From: [Leptolyngbya] sp. PCC 7376
GTDB taxonomy: Bacteria; Cyanobacteriota; Cyanobacteriia; Cyanobacteriales; MRBY01
Reading direction: 5' to 3'
Assembly: GCF_000316605.1 (NCBI RefSeq)
Contig: NC_019683.1
Span: 3,456,036-3,520,035, forward strand
Length of the DNA: 64,000 nt
Part shown: in pieces, positions 29,020 to 37,886 of the stretch
Layout of the letters: each line of letters begins with the position of its first letter
Position numbering within the stretch: position 1 is the first letter of the stretch
The notes under the pieces: model-generated
The model's input: the letters and a program-made list of their open reading frames with translations, nothing else
Told to the model about the DNA's origin: nothing
Databases searched by the model: none
Program-made: the position numbers and the translations under genes

Positions 29020-29655
29020 ATGAATTATCCCGATCCGCGACAGGTACATCCCCTACCGAATTTTCCGCAGGTTTGTTTCATCAAAAACACGGTCAAAAAT
29101 CCCCAAATCATCATTGGTGACTATACCTATTGCGATGACCCAGAAGATTCGGAGAATTTCGAGCGCAATGTTCTCTATCTATTTCCCTTTGTTGGTGATC
29201 GCCTAATTATCGGAAAGTTTTGTGCGATCTCCCGCGGTGTGACATTCATCATGAATGGTGCGAACCATAAAATGTCTGGATTTTCGACCTATCCCTTTGA
29301 GATCTTTGGAGAAGATTGGGCGCGGGTCATGCCGAAGCAAGAAGAATATCCCAACAAAGGCGACACGATAATTGGCAATGATGTGTGGATTGGCTATGAA
29401 AGTGTGATTATGCCGGGCATCAAAATCGGTCATGGTTCCATTATCGCGGCGAAATCAGTGGTCACAAAGGATGTGCCAGCCTATGGTGTTGTGGGTGGAA
29501 ATCCAGCCAAACTCATTCGTAAACGATTCGATGATCAAGTGATTGAGTCACTCGAAAAAATTGCTTGGTGGGATTGGGATATACAAAAAATCACCGACAA
29601 TCTGGAGGCGATCGCCGGTAATAATTTAGACATTTTGAAAAGTCTTAACTGCTAA
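29020..29655 (+). CDS. CatB/Vat-like O-acetyltransferase (left-handed beta-helix)
   Basis: A 211-aa hexapeptide-repeat acyltransferase of the xenobiotic acetyltransferase group. Visible landmarks: IIIGDYTYCDDPEDSENF near the N-terminus, LIIGKFCAISRGVTFIMNGA, NHKMSGFSTYPFEIFG (the His loop), DTIIGNDVWIGYESVIMPGI and PAYGVVGGNPAKLIRKRF. Family members acetylate chloramphenicol, streptogramins or other hydroxyl substrates with acetyl-CoA; resistance cannot be claimed from sequence alone. The 3' end overlaps the convergent Hpt gene by 11 bp. Confidence 0.88.
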   Translation: MNYPDPRQVHPLPNFPQVCFIKNTVKNPQIIIGDYTYCDDPEDSENFERNVLYLFPFVGDRLIIGKFCAISRGVTFIMNGANHKMSGFSTYPFEIFGEDWARVMPKQEEYPNKGDTIIGNDVWIGYESVIMPGIKIGHGSIIAAKSVVTKDVPAYGVVGGNPAKLIRKRFDDQVIESLEKIAWWDWDIQKITDNLEAIAGNNLDILKSLNC

Positions 29656-30526
29656 GCATTTGAACGAGCTGAGCAATTTGCTTTTTGTTGAAGGCTTTTG
29701 CCAAAGTTTGGGCTGCATGTTTGGGATCGACAGGCACAAGAATCTGGGGCACTTTCGCGATCGCCAAGTTTTTCAGTTCTGGGCTGAGGGTAATATTTTG
29801 CGTTTGACCAAGATCTAGATGATCGCCCGCTGTTTTGAGTTCTTTGATCACAACAGGCGCTAATAAATCAAAAGAATGGCTCTGGTTGGCGATCGCCTTG
29901 TGAGCGGCCTTGAGAACCGTTTGCCAAGACTTTGTCTCCTTATCAAGTTTCGCTAGGCCAACACAAACTTTTTGGAGTTGCTGACGATTTGCAGGAGTTG
30001 CTTCCTGTTTGAAGAGTGCCAACATTTGACGGAGATGATTGCGCAACTGTTCACCAATTGCAGCGGAGGCCGGAGCCGATGCGGTTGAAGGAACAGGGGT
30101 TTCGCCATTGGCCAAACTTTCGAGATAAGCCTGGAGCTCAGCAAATTGTGGCTCTGCCTCTTTCACCATTTCTTGCCCTTCTTCGTCCTTGAGGCCGTAG
30201 GGACTTTGCAGTTTATCGAGAAGAGCGGACAAGACATCGTAGGCGTTCAAGAATAATGATTCGAGCTGGTGATCGACATTAATCTTGTTTTCTTTAAAAA
30301 TCTTGAACCCATCTTCGAGGCGGTGAGCCGTTTTCTGAATGCTGGAATACCCCAACATCGCGGCACCACCTTTCACCGAGTGCGCTGCCCGAAAGAGTTC
30401 ATTCATCTGCTCGGTGTCATCAGCAGCACCACCGAGGTCGAGAATGCCTTGCTCGATCGTTTCTAGGTGTTCTTTGGCTTCTTCGATAAAGTAACCGAGA
30501 ATTTTTTGTTGGCTGGCAGCATCCAC
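29645..30526 (-). CDS. Hpt-domain phosphotransfer protein
   Basis: A 293-aa protein. Residues 1-110 form a CheA-type Hpt four-helix domain with the phosphoacceptor His in FRAAHSVKGGAAMLGYSS. A second helical region (about 155-290) lacks a His motif and is of unknown function. There is no kinase or receiver domain, so it should shuttle phosphate between separate partners. No partner gene is adjacent. Confidence 0.85.
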   Translation of the reverse strand: MDAASQQKILGYFIEEAKEHLETIEQGILDLGGAADDTEQMNELFRAAHSVKGGAAMLGYSSIQKTAHRLEDGFKIFKENKINVDHQLESLFLNAYDVLSALLDKLQSPYGLKDEEGQEMVKEAEPQFAELQAYLESLANGETPVPSTASAPASAAIGEQLRNHLRQMLALFKQEATPANRQQLQKVCVGLAKLDKETKSWQTVLKAAHKAIANQSHSFDLLAPVVIKELKTAGDHLDLGQTQNITLSPELKNLAIAKVPQILVPVDPKHAAQTLAKAFNKKQIAQLVQMLSS

Positions 30527-31674
30527 GGATTCTTTCCCTCACATCTTGGGGTGCAATGTTTAACAGAGTCTGGGCAGGGTGCGATCACCCCGAGCTTTGT
30601 TTACGTTATCAAGGATTGCGGGCGCTATCCGCATAGTCCTTAAATTTGTAACGGTCTAGATTTTAATTGTACTGAAAGTTCTTAAGCTATTTTGACGAAA
30701 TATTTACACTAGCGAATCCATCTTTGGGCGATCATCAAACATCATCTCCATAAGATTGTTCTGAACCTGGAATTGCATCTTTTCAGTGAGCTGCGCAATG
30801 GTGTCTTGGCGATCGCCTTTATACTGATCAGCATAATCCTGAAGATTAATCGGATCTCCAATTTTTAGCCAGCCTTCATGCAATCCTTTTGGCTGCGGAA
30901 TCTCCACCTTAAACACTTCCCGTTCTAAACGAGTCAACGTATCAATAAAGCGTTCTGTGGTGGGATATGCACCGACATAGCCGTCATAAATTGCATCAAA
31001 ATTCAGGAGCCGCATTGTAGACTGGTAAAGCTTTTCGTGGGTTTCGAGATCGAGGGCAAACTCATCATTGGCTTTTTCGATCAGTAAGGCCTGCATTTTA
31101 TAGACCCGTTCCCGCAATGGAAAATCCTCGGGGAACGACACATCTAGTTCGTCTTGGCACAGTTGTAATACCGTCTTACGAGTGGTGCGAATCCGGTCAT
31201 TCCAATCAGCATCTGCTGGGGGCTTAATATCGTACTCTTCTTCCAAATTCGACATCACAGCTTCAGATACTCGACGCAAACGGGGATAAAAATCACTGGA
31301 TCCTGGCTTAATCCCAAAATGCTTTTCCAGATTTTGCAAGCTTTTTTCGATAATGTTTTTGCCAGACTTGAGATAACGGTATTTGATACTGATCGGCACC
31401 AGGTAACAGGGTGGGAATTCTTTTGTTTTCTTAGCAATTGACTGCATCGCTTGGAATGGCAGTTGGATGGCTCCAGTTCGGAACGGCATAATTGCGTCAT
31501 TTTGGAAGGAGCAACCTCCCTCTGGAAAAATCACCATCCGCGCTCGGTCTTTCTTCAATAATTCCAGCGTATGGGAAATACTGCGGCGATCGCCTAACCC
31601 ACGCCGAATCGAATAGCATCCTGTTTTTTGCAGAAAGCCGCCGAGCCATCCTTTAAAGTTCTCGTGGGCAACTA

Positions 31675-31682
31675 AATAATTA
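31675..31682. repeat. 8-bp target-site duplication (second copy 32478-32485)
   Basis: AATAATTA occurs directly next to both ends of the IS1-like element, the size expected for IS1-family insertion. The exact match indicates that the insertion is recent. Confidence 0.92.
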
Positions 31683-32477
31683 GGTAGTGATGCACAAGTA
31701 ATGGTCATAACTGAAGAGAGAGATTATAGTGTCTGAGAAAATAGACCACTGCTCCAATGTGGTTTTCCCACTTCTTCGAGAAGGAAAGTGCCTGACGGAC
31801 TAAGCGGGACGTTCTCTGACGTAGAGTGTTGTTGAATCTCTCAATATGATTTGTTTGTCCAGTCTCCTTGCCCACAACTCGATGACGTTTACTCGGTAAG
31901 ACACAGCCATAGGCATCCCAATAATCGGTGTAGACCAGCGCACACTGACGATACACAGGAGGCAGAGAATCCCATAATTGTTTCGCAGTCTTTTGACTAC
32001 GGTCTCCGATGGCATATCCCACCACCTCTCGGGTGTCTCGGTCAAGAGCCAGCCAAATCCATGCTTTCTCACCTTTACTACCGACAAAAGACCACAATTC
32101 ATCCATTTCGATGGTCAGTTGCCCTCTTTTTTTTGAGTCACAGGTAACTCGTGAGGCACAGTCTCTAATTTGGCATTGACATAGTACTGTAGCCAGCGCA
32201 GAGAGACCCCTGTGGCACGAGTGATACCAGCGAGAGAGAGACGTTCTAATAGGAGACGGTCAATCAATTGACGAGTGTCAGTTGCAATGGGAGGGTGGGC
32301 AGGATGTTCCACAAACTGGCGACCACATTCATGGCAACGATAGCGCTGCTTTCCCGAATGGGTGTGACCATATTTAATGGTGCTGGGAGACTGACATTGA
32401 GGGCAAGTGAGCACGGTGAGACTTGACGTTTAATCTTGCCCCTATTCTTCCACAACCATTACTAGTGCACCACTACC
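31683..32477 (-). mobile_element. IS1-family-like insertion sequence, apparently intact
   Basis: A 795-bp element. Its ends, both read inward, are GGTAGTGATGCACAAGTAAT and GGTAGTGGTGCACTAGTAAT, with ATGGT shared further in. It carries overlapping InsA and InsB frames with an intact -1 slip site. It is flanked by exact copies of AATAATTA and lies inside an acyltransferase gene. Nothing in the element appears broken. Confidence 0.93.
31705..32414 (-). CDS. IS1-family transposase InsA-InsB' made by -1 frameshift
   Basis: InsA (32414-32115) has a zinc finger (CPQCQSPSTIKYG, CHECGRQF) and a helix-turn-helix region (LSLAGITRATGVSLRWLQYY). InsB (to 31705) starts in the -1 frame: RGQLTIEMDELWSFVGSKGE, IWLALDRDTREVVGYAIGD, LPPVYRQCALVYTDYWDAYG and NHIERFNNTLRQR supply the DDE-type catalytic residues. 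The frames meet at an A8-G run (about 32127-32135), where a -1 slip joins CAA AAA AAA in InsA to AGA GGG in InsB. This is the mechanism known for IS1. The fusion would be about 235 aa. Confidence 0.88.
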
Positions 32478-32889
32478 AATAATTAAATCCTTCACGCAGC
32501 TGCGCAGAAAACAAAAATACGACAAGACCATCATCAAAAGTGGGGTGATTCGGCATAAATACAATCCGCGCATCACCAAGCTGCCGAACCTTTTCTAAAT
32601 CCTCTTTGCTCACCCGCAACTTTAGCTGGTATTTAAATCTGGCAATCCAATACGACAGACCTTGCATCACACGCACAAGCAATGGTTGCGTTTGTGTCGG
32701 AAAGAAATCGGGATTAGACATAAGAATCAATACACAGTCGAGTACAGCTTTTCTTTTATTCTGCCGAAGGAAGCTTGAACTGGATATTAATTTTGTGACG
32801 GTAAAAAAATTGGCACAGTATCATTGCAATCACTGTGGCTGCGACCAGAAATTAACGTAGCCTTAGTCTAAACATTATTGATTTCAAAG

Positions 32890-32976
32890 CGGAGAGAGGG
32901 GGATTCGAACCCCCGTTAGGTTTGACCCTAAACCTGATTTCAAGTCAGGCGCATTCAACCGCTCTGCCATCTCTCC
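32890..32976 (-). tRNA. tRNA-Ser (anticodon TGA)
   Basis: On the minus strand acceptor GGAGAGA pairs with TCTCTCC, with discriminator G as expected for tRNA-Ser. The anticodon stem CCTGA/TCAGG holds CTTGAAA (anticodon TGA). A long variable arm and the T-arm GGGGGTTCGAATCCCCC follow. CCA is not encoded. Confidence 0.96.
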
Positions 32977-33052
32977 AGAAGTGCTATTCAGTTAGCCCGT
33001 AGCACAGCTTATCATAGCGTGAATTTTTCTTGACTGTGTATATGATTTTCAT

Positions 33053-33084
33053 AAAAAAAGTGGGGCGATCGCCAGATCACCCCA
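33053..33084 (-). terminator. Intrinsic terminator of the terminal oxidase gene
   Basis: On the minus strand TGGGG(T)GATC pairs with GATC(G)CCCCA, followed by C and seven T. It lies 60 bp past the oxidase stop. The stem incorporates a HIP1 octamer. Confidence 0.78.
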
Positions 33085-33143
33085 GATAACTTATCAATAT
33101 GTTTTTCAACCTAAAGTTTTTAGCCGCTAACCTGTAACTATTG

Positions 33144-33851
33144 CTATTGAGCCAAAGTATTCGGCGTGGGCAACGCTTCTGGTGACTGTGTTTGTTGCTG
33201 TTCAATCGCAGCAGCGTGAGGACTGACGACCATCAAATTAGCGTTATCTTGCTGGCACGCAGACATTGTTTTCACATGCTCCTGCTCATCATCACGAATG
33301 GCCACAAAGACATCGTAGAGATTATCAACTTTAGGACGACGATGTTCGGGGATTTGTCCGGTTTGAAACTCATCGAACAAATACAAATCTCCATCGCGAT
33401 AATAGTTGATGGCGATCGCCGGAGCAGGTTGACCTTTGAGAGTCTCAGCCTCAGCTTTTAGAAATTTGTCGTAAGTCGCATAAGCATGCTCTTCTACAAG
33501 CTCCATAAAGCGATAGGCAGAACGTGGCGAAACAATATAGATCCCAACGATAATCCAGTAATAGGCAAGAGCTACAGTTTTGGCGAGCGCACGATCTAGC
33601 CAAAAGTTAGAGCCACCGAGGGACTCCATAATCAATAGGTGATGTAGCTCGTTCCAAGACTCTGCAAAATGAATTTTTAGCCAATCAGCTTTACGCCAAA
33701 ATCCCAAGGTTTCATAAAGATGCAAAACCGATAAATACGAAAAATATGGGACTCGTGCTACCGTTTCGAGCACATAAAATCTTGGGTAGGGGCGGTTGGC
33801 ATAAACTTTATTGATTACAAAAACTAAGATACTAACTAAGATACGGATCAT
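33144..33851 (-). CDS. Plastoquinol terminal oxidase (PTOX / alternative oxidase family)
   Basis: A 235-aa di-iron carboxylate membrane-bound oxidase that passes electrons from plastoquinol to oxygen, relieving over-reduction of the photosynthetic chain. The iron ligands are visible in LETVARVPYFSYLSVLHLYE, AESWNELHHLLIMESLGG, FMELVEEHAYATYDKFL and AIRDDEQEHVKTM. The hydrophobic helices (FVINKVY, AYYWIIVGIYIVSP) fit an interfacial membrane protein. The C-terminal 35 residues are Gln/Pro-rich and non-conserved. The gene stands alone with its own terminator; a 466-bp upstream region may hold light- or redox-responsive control, but no operator is recognised. Confidence 0.93.
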   Translation of the reverse strand: MIRILVSILVFVINKVYANRPYPRFYVLETVARVPYFSYLSVLHLYETLGFWRKADWLKIHFAESWNELHHLLIMESLGGSNFWLDRALAKTVALAYYWIIVGIYIVSPRSAYRFMELVEEHAYATYDKFLKAEAETLKGQPAPAIAINYYRDGDLYLFDEFQTGQIPEHRRPKVDNLYDVFVAIRDDEQEHVKTMSACQQDNANLMVVSPHAAAIEQQQTQSPEALPTPNTLAQ

Positions 33852-34317
33852 GCATTTCTCTCCGTAAGAGATTCTGAAAGGTTAGACTCATCAAATTCAG
33901 CAATTAAGCTTGTTCAATGAAGTCTTATCTCCCTTTGTTTTAACGCAATCAAAAATACAGTTGGCTAAGGTCTTTAGGTTTCTTTGGAAGTTGTTATCTT
34001 GCTTAGCTGAATGCTATGTATAGCAGATCACAAATCCCACACAAGCCCTTATACACAAAGACTTCAGGGACATTCTAAAAAGTCATCAAATATTTATTTA
34101 GATCACGAAGCTCATTAGAATTTCACCTTTCTTTATATGATTAGATTTAAGCAACAAAAGTGTTGCTTTCCATATCTCACTTCTCAAAGAAGTCAGGGCT
34201 TAATTATTTAGACCTAATAAAAAAGAATGTATCTTCCCATCAAGATGGTTTGATATATTCTTTTCAATATTCTTCAATATTCTTCAATTAATCTTGAAAA
34301 TATTTGTGTGGCGATCA
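33852..34317. other. Intergenic region upstream of the terminal oxidase
   Basis: 466 bp of AT-rich DNA without a supported gene. Near 34240-34290 a short tandem motif (TATTCTTTTCAATATTCTTC AATATTCTTC...) repeats three times. The oxidase promoter presumably lies close to 33851. Confidence 0.5.
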
Positions 34318-34644
34318 CTAAAAAGCATCAACCAAATTAATTAGTTCTTCAGACGCCCAATCAGTATTGGGATGAGTGGCAATAAAAAACACCATATTCA
34401 TGTCAGTGATACAACGAATTGTCACACTGTAATCGTCATACTCACCATAGACACCAGATGTCAGCGTTTGATAGTCATAGCCCAAATCTCGAATTACATT
34501 TTTCGCCCGAGACAAGCATCGCTTCTGAGATAGGTTCGTTTGTTCCCAAGTTGTCCAAATTTTGGCTGGAGCAGCATCGGCAATAGGGGCGATCGCCACG
34601 GAAAGGCATCCAGCTAAAGTAGCACACCATAAATGCTTATTCAT
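34318..34644 (-). CDS. Small exported protein of unknown function
   Basis: About 108 aa from the Met of MNKHLWCATLAGCLSVAIAP; a Met three codons upstream is possible. A typical signal peptide ends near ADAAP. The mature part has two Cys (RCLSR and IRCITD) about 40 residues apart that could form a disulfide, and a WTTWEQ/TDWASEEL aromatic pattern. No family is recognised with certainty. Confidence 0.6.
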   Translation of the reverse strand: MNKHLWCATLAGCLSVAIAPIADAAPAKIWTTWEQTNLSQKRCLSRAKNVIRDLGYDYQTLTSGVYGEYDDYSVTIRCITDMNMVFFIATHPNTDWASEELINLVDAF

Positions 34645-35229
34645 TATCAACATAACTTTCTACTGTATCTCCCAATTATAAGTTTGCTCAGTAAACCGCT
34701 TAAAGTATAAATGAAGGAAATTTCTGTAGTAGACAACAATTGAATTCAGATCAGAAATCAGCCACTTCTTACTTATCTTAGATTTAAGCGACTTCAAAAC
34801 TTATTTTGATAATGACTGTAAATGCTAAAAATAATATCTGAATAGTTTCACAAAGAAAGGAGCCTAGCAGCAAACTTCACTATATATGGTCTTAAAATAT
34901 TAGTGAAAAAAGCTGAAATTTCAATCCAGAAACTCAGACAAGCATCATACTCTTATTTCTTAACGTCAAAGCACATAGAGAATATATAAATGATAAAATT
35001 TCATAAGGATCCTACAAAGAAATTTGGGAAATAATAGCAGAGAATCATTTTTGTTAACTGTTTGATTTTGCGATTGATGAAGATAAATATTGCTCTAAGT
35101 AAAGAAATCAATATTTCACTCTATTATTTCTGGATTTTTGTTATTGAGGTTTAGATCAATTACATTAATATTTTAAATTTATATACTTTTTGATTTGAAT
35201 TTCATTAGGAAGGTAGTGAAAACAAAAAG
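34645..35229. other. Intergenic region upstream of the hybrid kinase
   Basis: About 585 bp, very AT-rich and with no supported gene, RNA or repeat. Confidence 0.5.
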
Positions 35230-37620
35230 ATGGCTCCGCAAGACATAATCCAAGAACAGCTCAATATTATCCAGGAACAACTGGCAAAAGAAAAGCTCTT
35301 AAGACAAGTTGGACAACTGATGAGTCAGTCCTTGGATATCGACTTCATTTTAAAGAAAGTTTGTAAAGAGATCCGGAAATTCATCAAGGCAGATAGAGTC
35401 GGCATCTTTAAGTTTGAAGAAAATTCAAACTATTGTGCCGGAGCATTTATGGCTGAGTCCAAAATAGAAACTCTTGATTCAGTAATTGAGCTTCGTATCG
35501 AAGATCATTGTTTTGGCGAACATTATGCCTCACACTACTTTCAAGGCAAATGTTTTGCCCTTGATGATATTTACAACAACGACTTACTCGATTGCCATAT
35601 CAAGATTTTAGAGCGCTTTCAGGTACGAGCAAATTTAGTTGTGCCAATTCAAAATCAAGGTAATCTCTGGGGTTTATTATGCGTTCATCAGTGCTCATCC
35701 CCTCGTCAATGGCACAATGCCGATATTGATGTCATACAACAATTAGCAAATCATTGTGTTGTAATCATTGAACGAGCTACTTTGTTTAACCAACTGAAAG
35801 CAGAAGTTCACCAACTTAAACAAGCAGAAGTCGTTATTAATAGACAAGCACAAAGAGAAAAATTATCCCGAGAAATTAGCCAGCGAATTAGCCAACATCT
35901 TGATCTACAGACGATTTTTGATACTGCTTGTGGTGAAATTAGAGATTTTTTACAAGTTGATCGTGTTTGTATTTTTCAATTTATTCCAGAGTCTAACTTC
36001 GACGATGGTATTTTCGTTTCGGAATCAATAGCAGAAAATATTAAATCAGTTTTAGAGAAACGAGTTCATGATCATTCCTTCGGTGAGAATTATGCCACCC
36101 ATTATTTGCAAGGAAAATATCTTGCAATTGAGGATATCTATGAACCAGGAGTATCTCAATGTCATATTGATATTCTTGAGCAGTTCCAAATTCGAGCGAA
36201 CCTGGTTTTCCCTCTATCTCTAAAAGATTGTTTGTGGGGTTTACTCTGTGTCCATCAATGTAATGCAACGAGGCATTGGGAAAAATCGGAGCTTGATTTA
36301 ACCCAACAGTTGTCAATAAGTTTGGCGATCGCCATTCAACAAGCAGAACTTTTTGAGCGGCTACAAACAGAACTTGTCCAGCGACAAGAAGCCCAAAAAG
36401 CACTGAGCCAACGCAATGAAGAACTCGCTATTACTAATTTAGAACTAGAACGAGCCACTCGACTAAAAGATGAATTTCTGGCAAATATGAGCCATGAACT
36501 CCGAACACCGCTCAATACAATCCTCGGGATGATGCAAGCGTTAGGTGAAGAAATCTTTGGCCCTCTTAATAAAGAACAACTTAAATCCATCAGAACAACC
36601 GAGCGAAATGGCCACCATTTATTGGAATTAATTAATGAAATATTAGACTTAGCAAAAGTTGAATCTGGAACACTTAAATTAGATTGTAAACCCACAAAAA
36701 TTGTCAATCTCTGCCAATTTAGTTTGTCAGTTGTTGCTCAGCAAGCCCAAGAAAAAGGCATTCATCTAGAATCAAAATTGCCTTACACAATACCAGAATT
36801 AATCCTGGATGAACGGCGAATCAAACAAGTGCTGATCAACCTACTTACTAATGCAATTAAATTCACTCCTAAAGGAGGAAACGTTAGTCTTGAAGTCAAG
36901 CATTATATGTTGACTTCAAATATCGAATCAAACACCCGAGATATCATTGAATTTATTGTTACGGATACGGGTATTGGCATTGATCAAAATTTCCTCAACA
37001 AACTATTTCAACCTTTTACTCAAATTGATAGTGCGTTAAATCGTCAATATGCTGGAACAGGTCTTGGACTAGCTCTAGCCAAACGCATTGTTAAACTTCA
37101 TAAAGGGAAAGTAGGTGTAACAAGTGAAGTAGGAAAAGGTAGCTGTTTTATAATTGAACTACCTTGCATCAAAGCATCAAATACTATCGAGAAAAATAAA
37201 GATCAAATCAATAATGATCAGTACGAAATAATCTCATTAAAGGAAGCCCAATCTCAACCTCTCATTCTCGTAGTAGAGGATAACCCAGACAATGTTGTCT
37301 TAATCAAGAGTTATTTAATCGCAAAAGGTTACCGAATTATTGTGGCGGAAGATGGCAAAAAAGGAATTGATACAGCTTTGTCTAGATCGCCAGATTTAAT
37401 TCTAATGGATATTCAAATGCCTGATATGGATGGATTTGAAGCGATTGGTCGAATGAGGGAGCATCCAGAATTAACGAATATTCCGATCATTGCTCTTACA
37501 GCACTAGCCATGAAAGGAGACAAGAAAAAATGCATTCAGGCTGGCGCAAATGAATATTTAGGTAAGCCAATTAATTTGCGACAATTGGTCAAGATAATGG
37601 CAGAACTTTTAGATGATTGA
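35230..37620 (+). CDS. Tandem cyanobacteriochrome hybrid histidine kinase
   Basis: A 796-aa soluble protein. Both GAF domains carry the bilin-attachment Cys-His: C122-H123 in LLDCHIKILERFQVRANLV and C311-H312 in SQCHIDILEQFQIRANLVF, each followed by LWGLLCVHQC. GAF1 also has the DXCF second cysteine (DHCF, C94), which defines dual-Cys violet/blue-type cyanobacteriochromes; GAF2 has DHSF (Ser283) and so is single-Cys. The kinase core follows: H422 in NMSHELRTPLNTILGM, the ATPase N-box INLLTNAIKFTP, VTDTGIGID and GTGLGLALAKRI. A C-terminal receiver has Asp727 in LILMDIQMPDMDGFEA and Lys in YLGKPI. By inference it is a two-colour light sensor with an internal phosphorelay. No output regulator is adjacent. 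Confidence 0.9.
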   Translation: MAPQDIIQEQLNIIQEQLAKEKLLRQVGQLMSQSLDIDFILKKVCKEIRKFIKADRVGIFKFEENSNYCAGAFMAESKIETLDSVIELRIEDHCFGEHYASHYFQGKCFALDDIYNNDLLDCHIKILERFQVRANLVVPIQNQGNLWGLLCVHQCSSPRQWHNADIDVIQQLANHCVVIIERATLFNQLKAEVHQLKQAEVVINRQAQREKLSREISQRISQHLDLQTIFDTACGEIRDFLQVDRVCIFQFIPESNFDDGIFVSESIAENIKSVLEKRVHDHSFGENYATHYLQGKYLAIEDIYEPGVSQCHIDILEQFQIRANLVFPLSLKDCLWGLLCVHQCNATRHWEKSELDLTQQLSISLAIAIQQAELFERLQTELVQRQEAQKALSQRNEELAITNLELERATRLKDEFLANMSHELRTPLNTILGMMQALGEEIFGPLNKEQLKSIRTTERNGHHLLELINEILDLAKVESGTLKLDCKPTKIVNLCQFSLSVVAQQAQEKGIHLESKLPYTIPELILDERRIKQVLINLLTNAIKFTPKGGNVSLEVKHYMLTSNIESNTRDIIEFIVTDTGIGIDQNFLNKLFQPFTQIDSALNRQYAGTGLGLALAKRIVKLHKGKVGVTSEVGKGSCFIIELPCIKASNTIEKNKDQINNDQYEIISLKEAQSQPLILVVEDNPDNVVLIKSYLIAKGYRIIVAEDGKKGIDTALSRSPDLILMDIQMPDMDGFEAIGRMREHPELTNIPIIALTALAMKGDKKKCIQAGANEYLGKPINLRQLVKIMAELLDD

Positions 37621-37673
37621 GACAATAAATATCACAATGTCTCAAATGTTCTTTCCCGATATAATAGCATTTT

Positions 37674-37886
37674 CTAGTCTGATGAGGTGCAATAGCAACA
37701 ATGAGTAAACCAAGCTCGAATGTCATCAAGGGTAATCTCAGAAAAAGCGACATTAATCGTTTGAGCTAAGTCTGGATAAGTTCTTGCCTCGATACCCCTT
37801 AATGTGCCCTTGAACTTTGACCAACAGTTTTCAATTGGCGAAAAGTCTGGGGAATAGGGAGGAAGGTAGATTAACTTGGCTCCTAC
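37674..37886 (-). pseudogene. IS630-family transposase, C-terminal fragment
   Basis: The minus strand encodes VGAKLIYLPPYSPDFSPIEN followed by CWSKFKGTLRGIEARTYPDL and a stop, the typical IS630/Tc1-mariner C-terminus with its last catalytic Glu. The rest of the gene is missing: the frame is cut at the left end of the IS256-like element and does not reappear on the far side. Confidence 0.82.

Larger units (their letters stand above)
30704..32721 (-). pseudogene. PlsC-type glycerolipid acyltransferase gene split by an IS1-like element
   Basis: The 5' part (32721 down to 32478) encodes a start (MSNPDFFPTQTQPLLVRVMQ) and the acyltransferase HX4D motif in FMPNHPTFDDGLVVFLFSAQ. The 3' part (31674 down to 30704) resumes with LVAHENFKGWLGGFLQKTG and the second conserved block VIFPEGGCSFQNDAIMP. 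Removing the element and one 8-bp target copy restores a single 404-aa frame (EGFNY joined to LVAHENF) with no other damage. The intact protein would acylate lysophosphatidic acid or a related acceptor; the C-terminal 200 residues are family-specific and unassigned. An in-frame TTG at 32730 is an alternative start. Confidence 0.88.

Noticed and set aside
29020-29655. Calling the CatB-like acetyltransferase an antibiotic-resistance gene
   Set aside because: The fold is shared by many enzymes with other substrates and nothing in the context supports drug acetylation.
34240-34290. Short tandem TATTCTT-type repeats as a CRISPR array
   Set aside because: Units are about 10-14 bp, adjacent without spacers and degenerate; no cas gene is present anywhere in the window.
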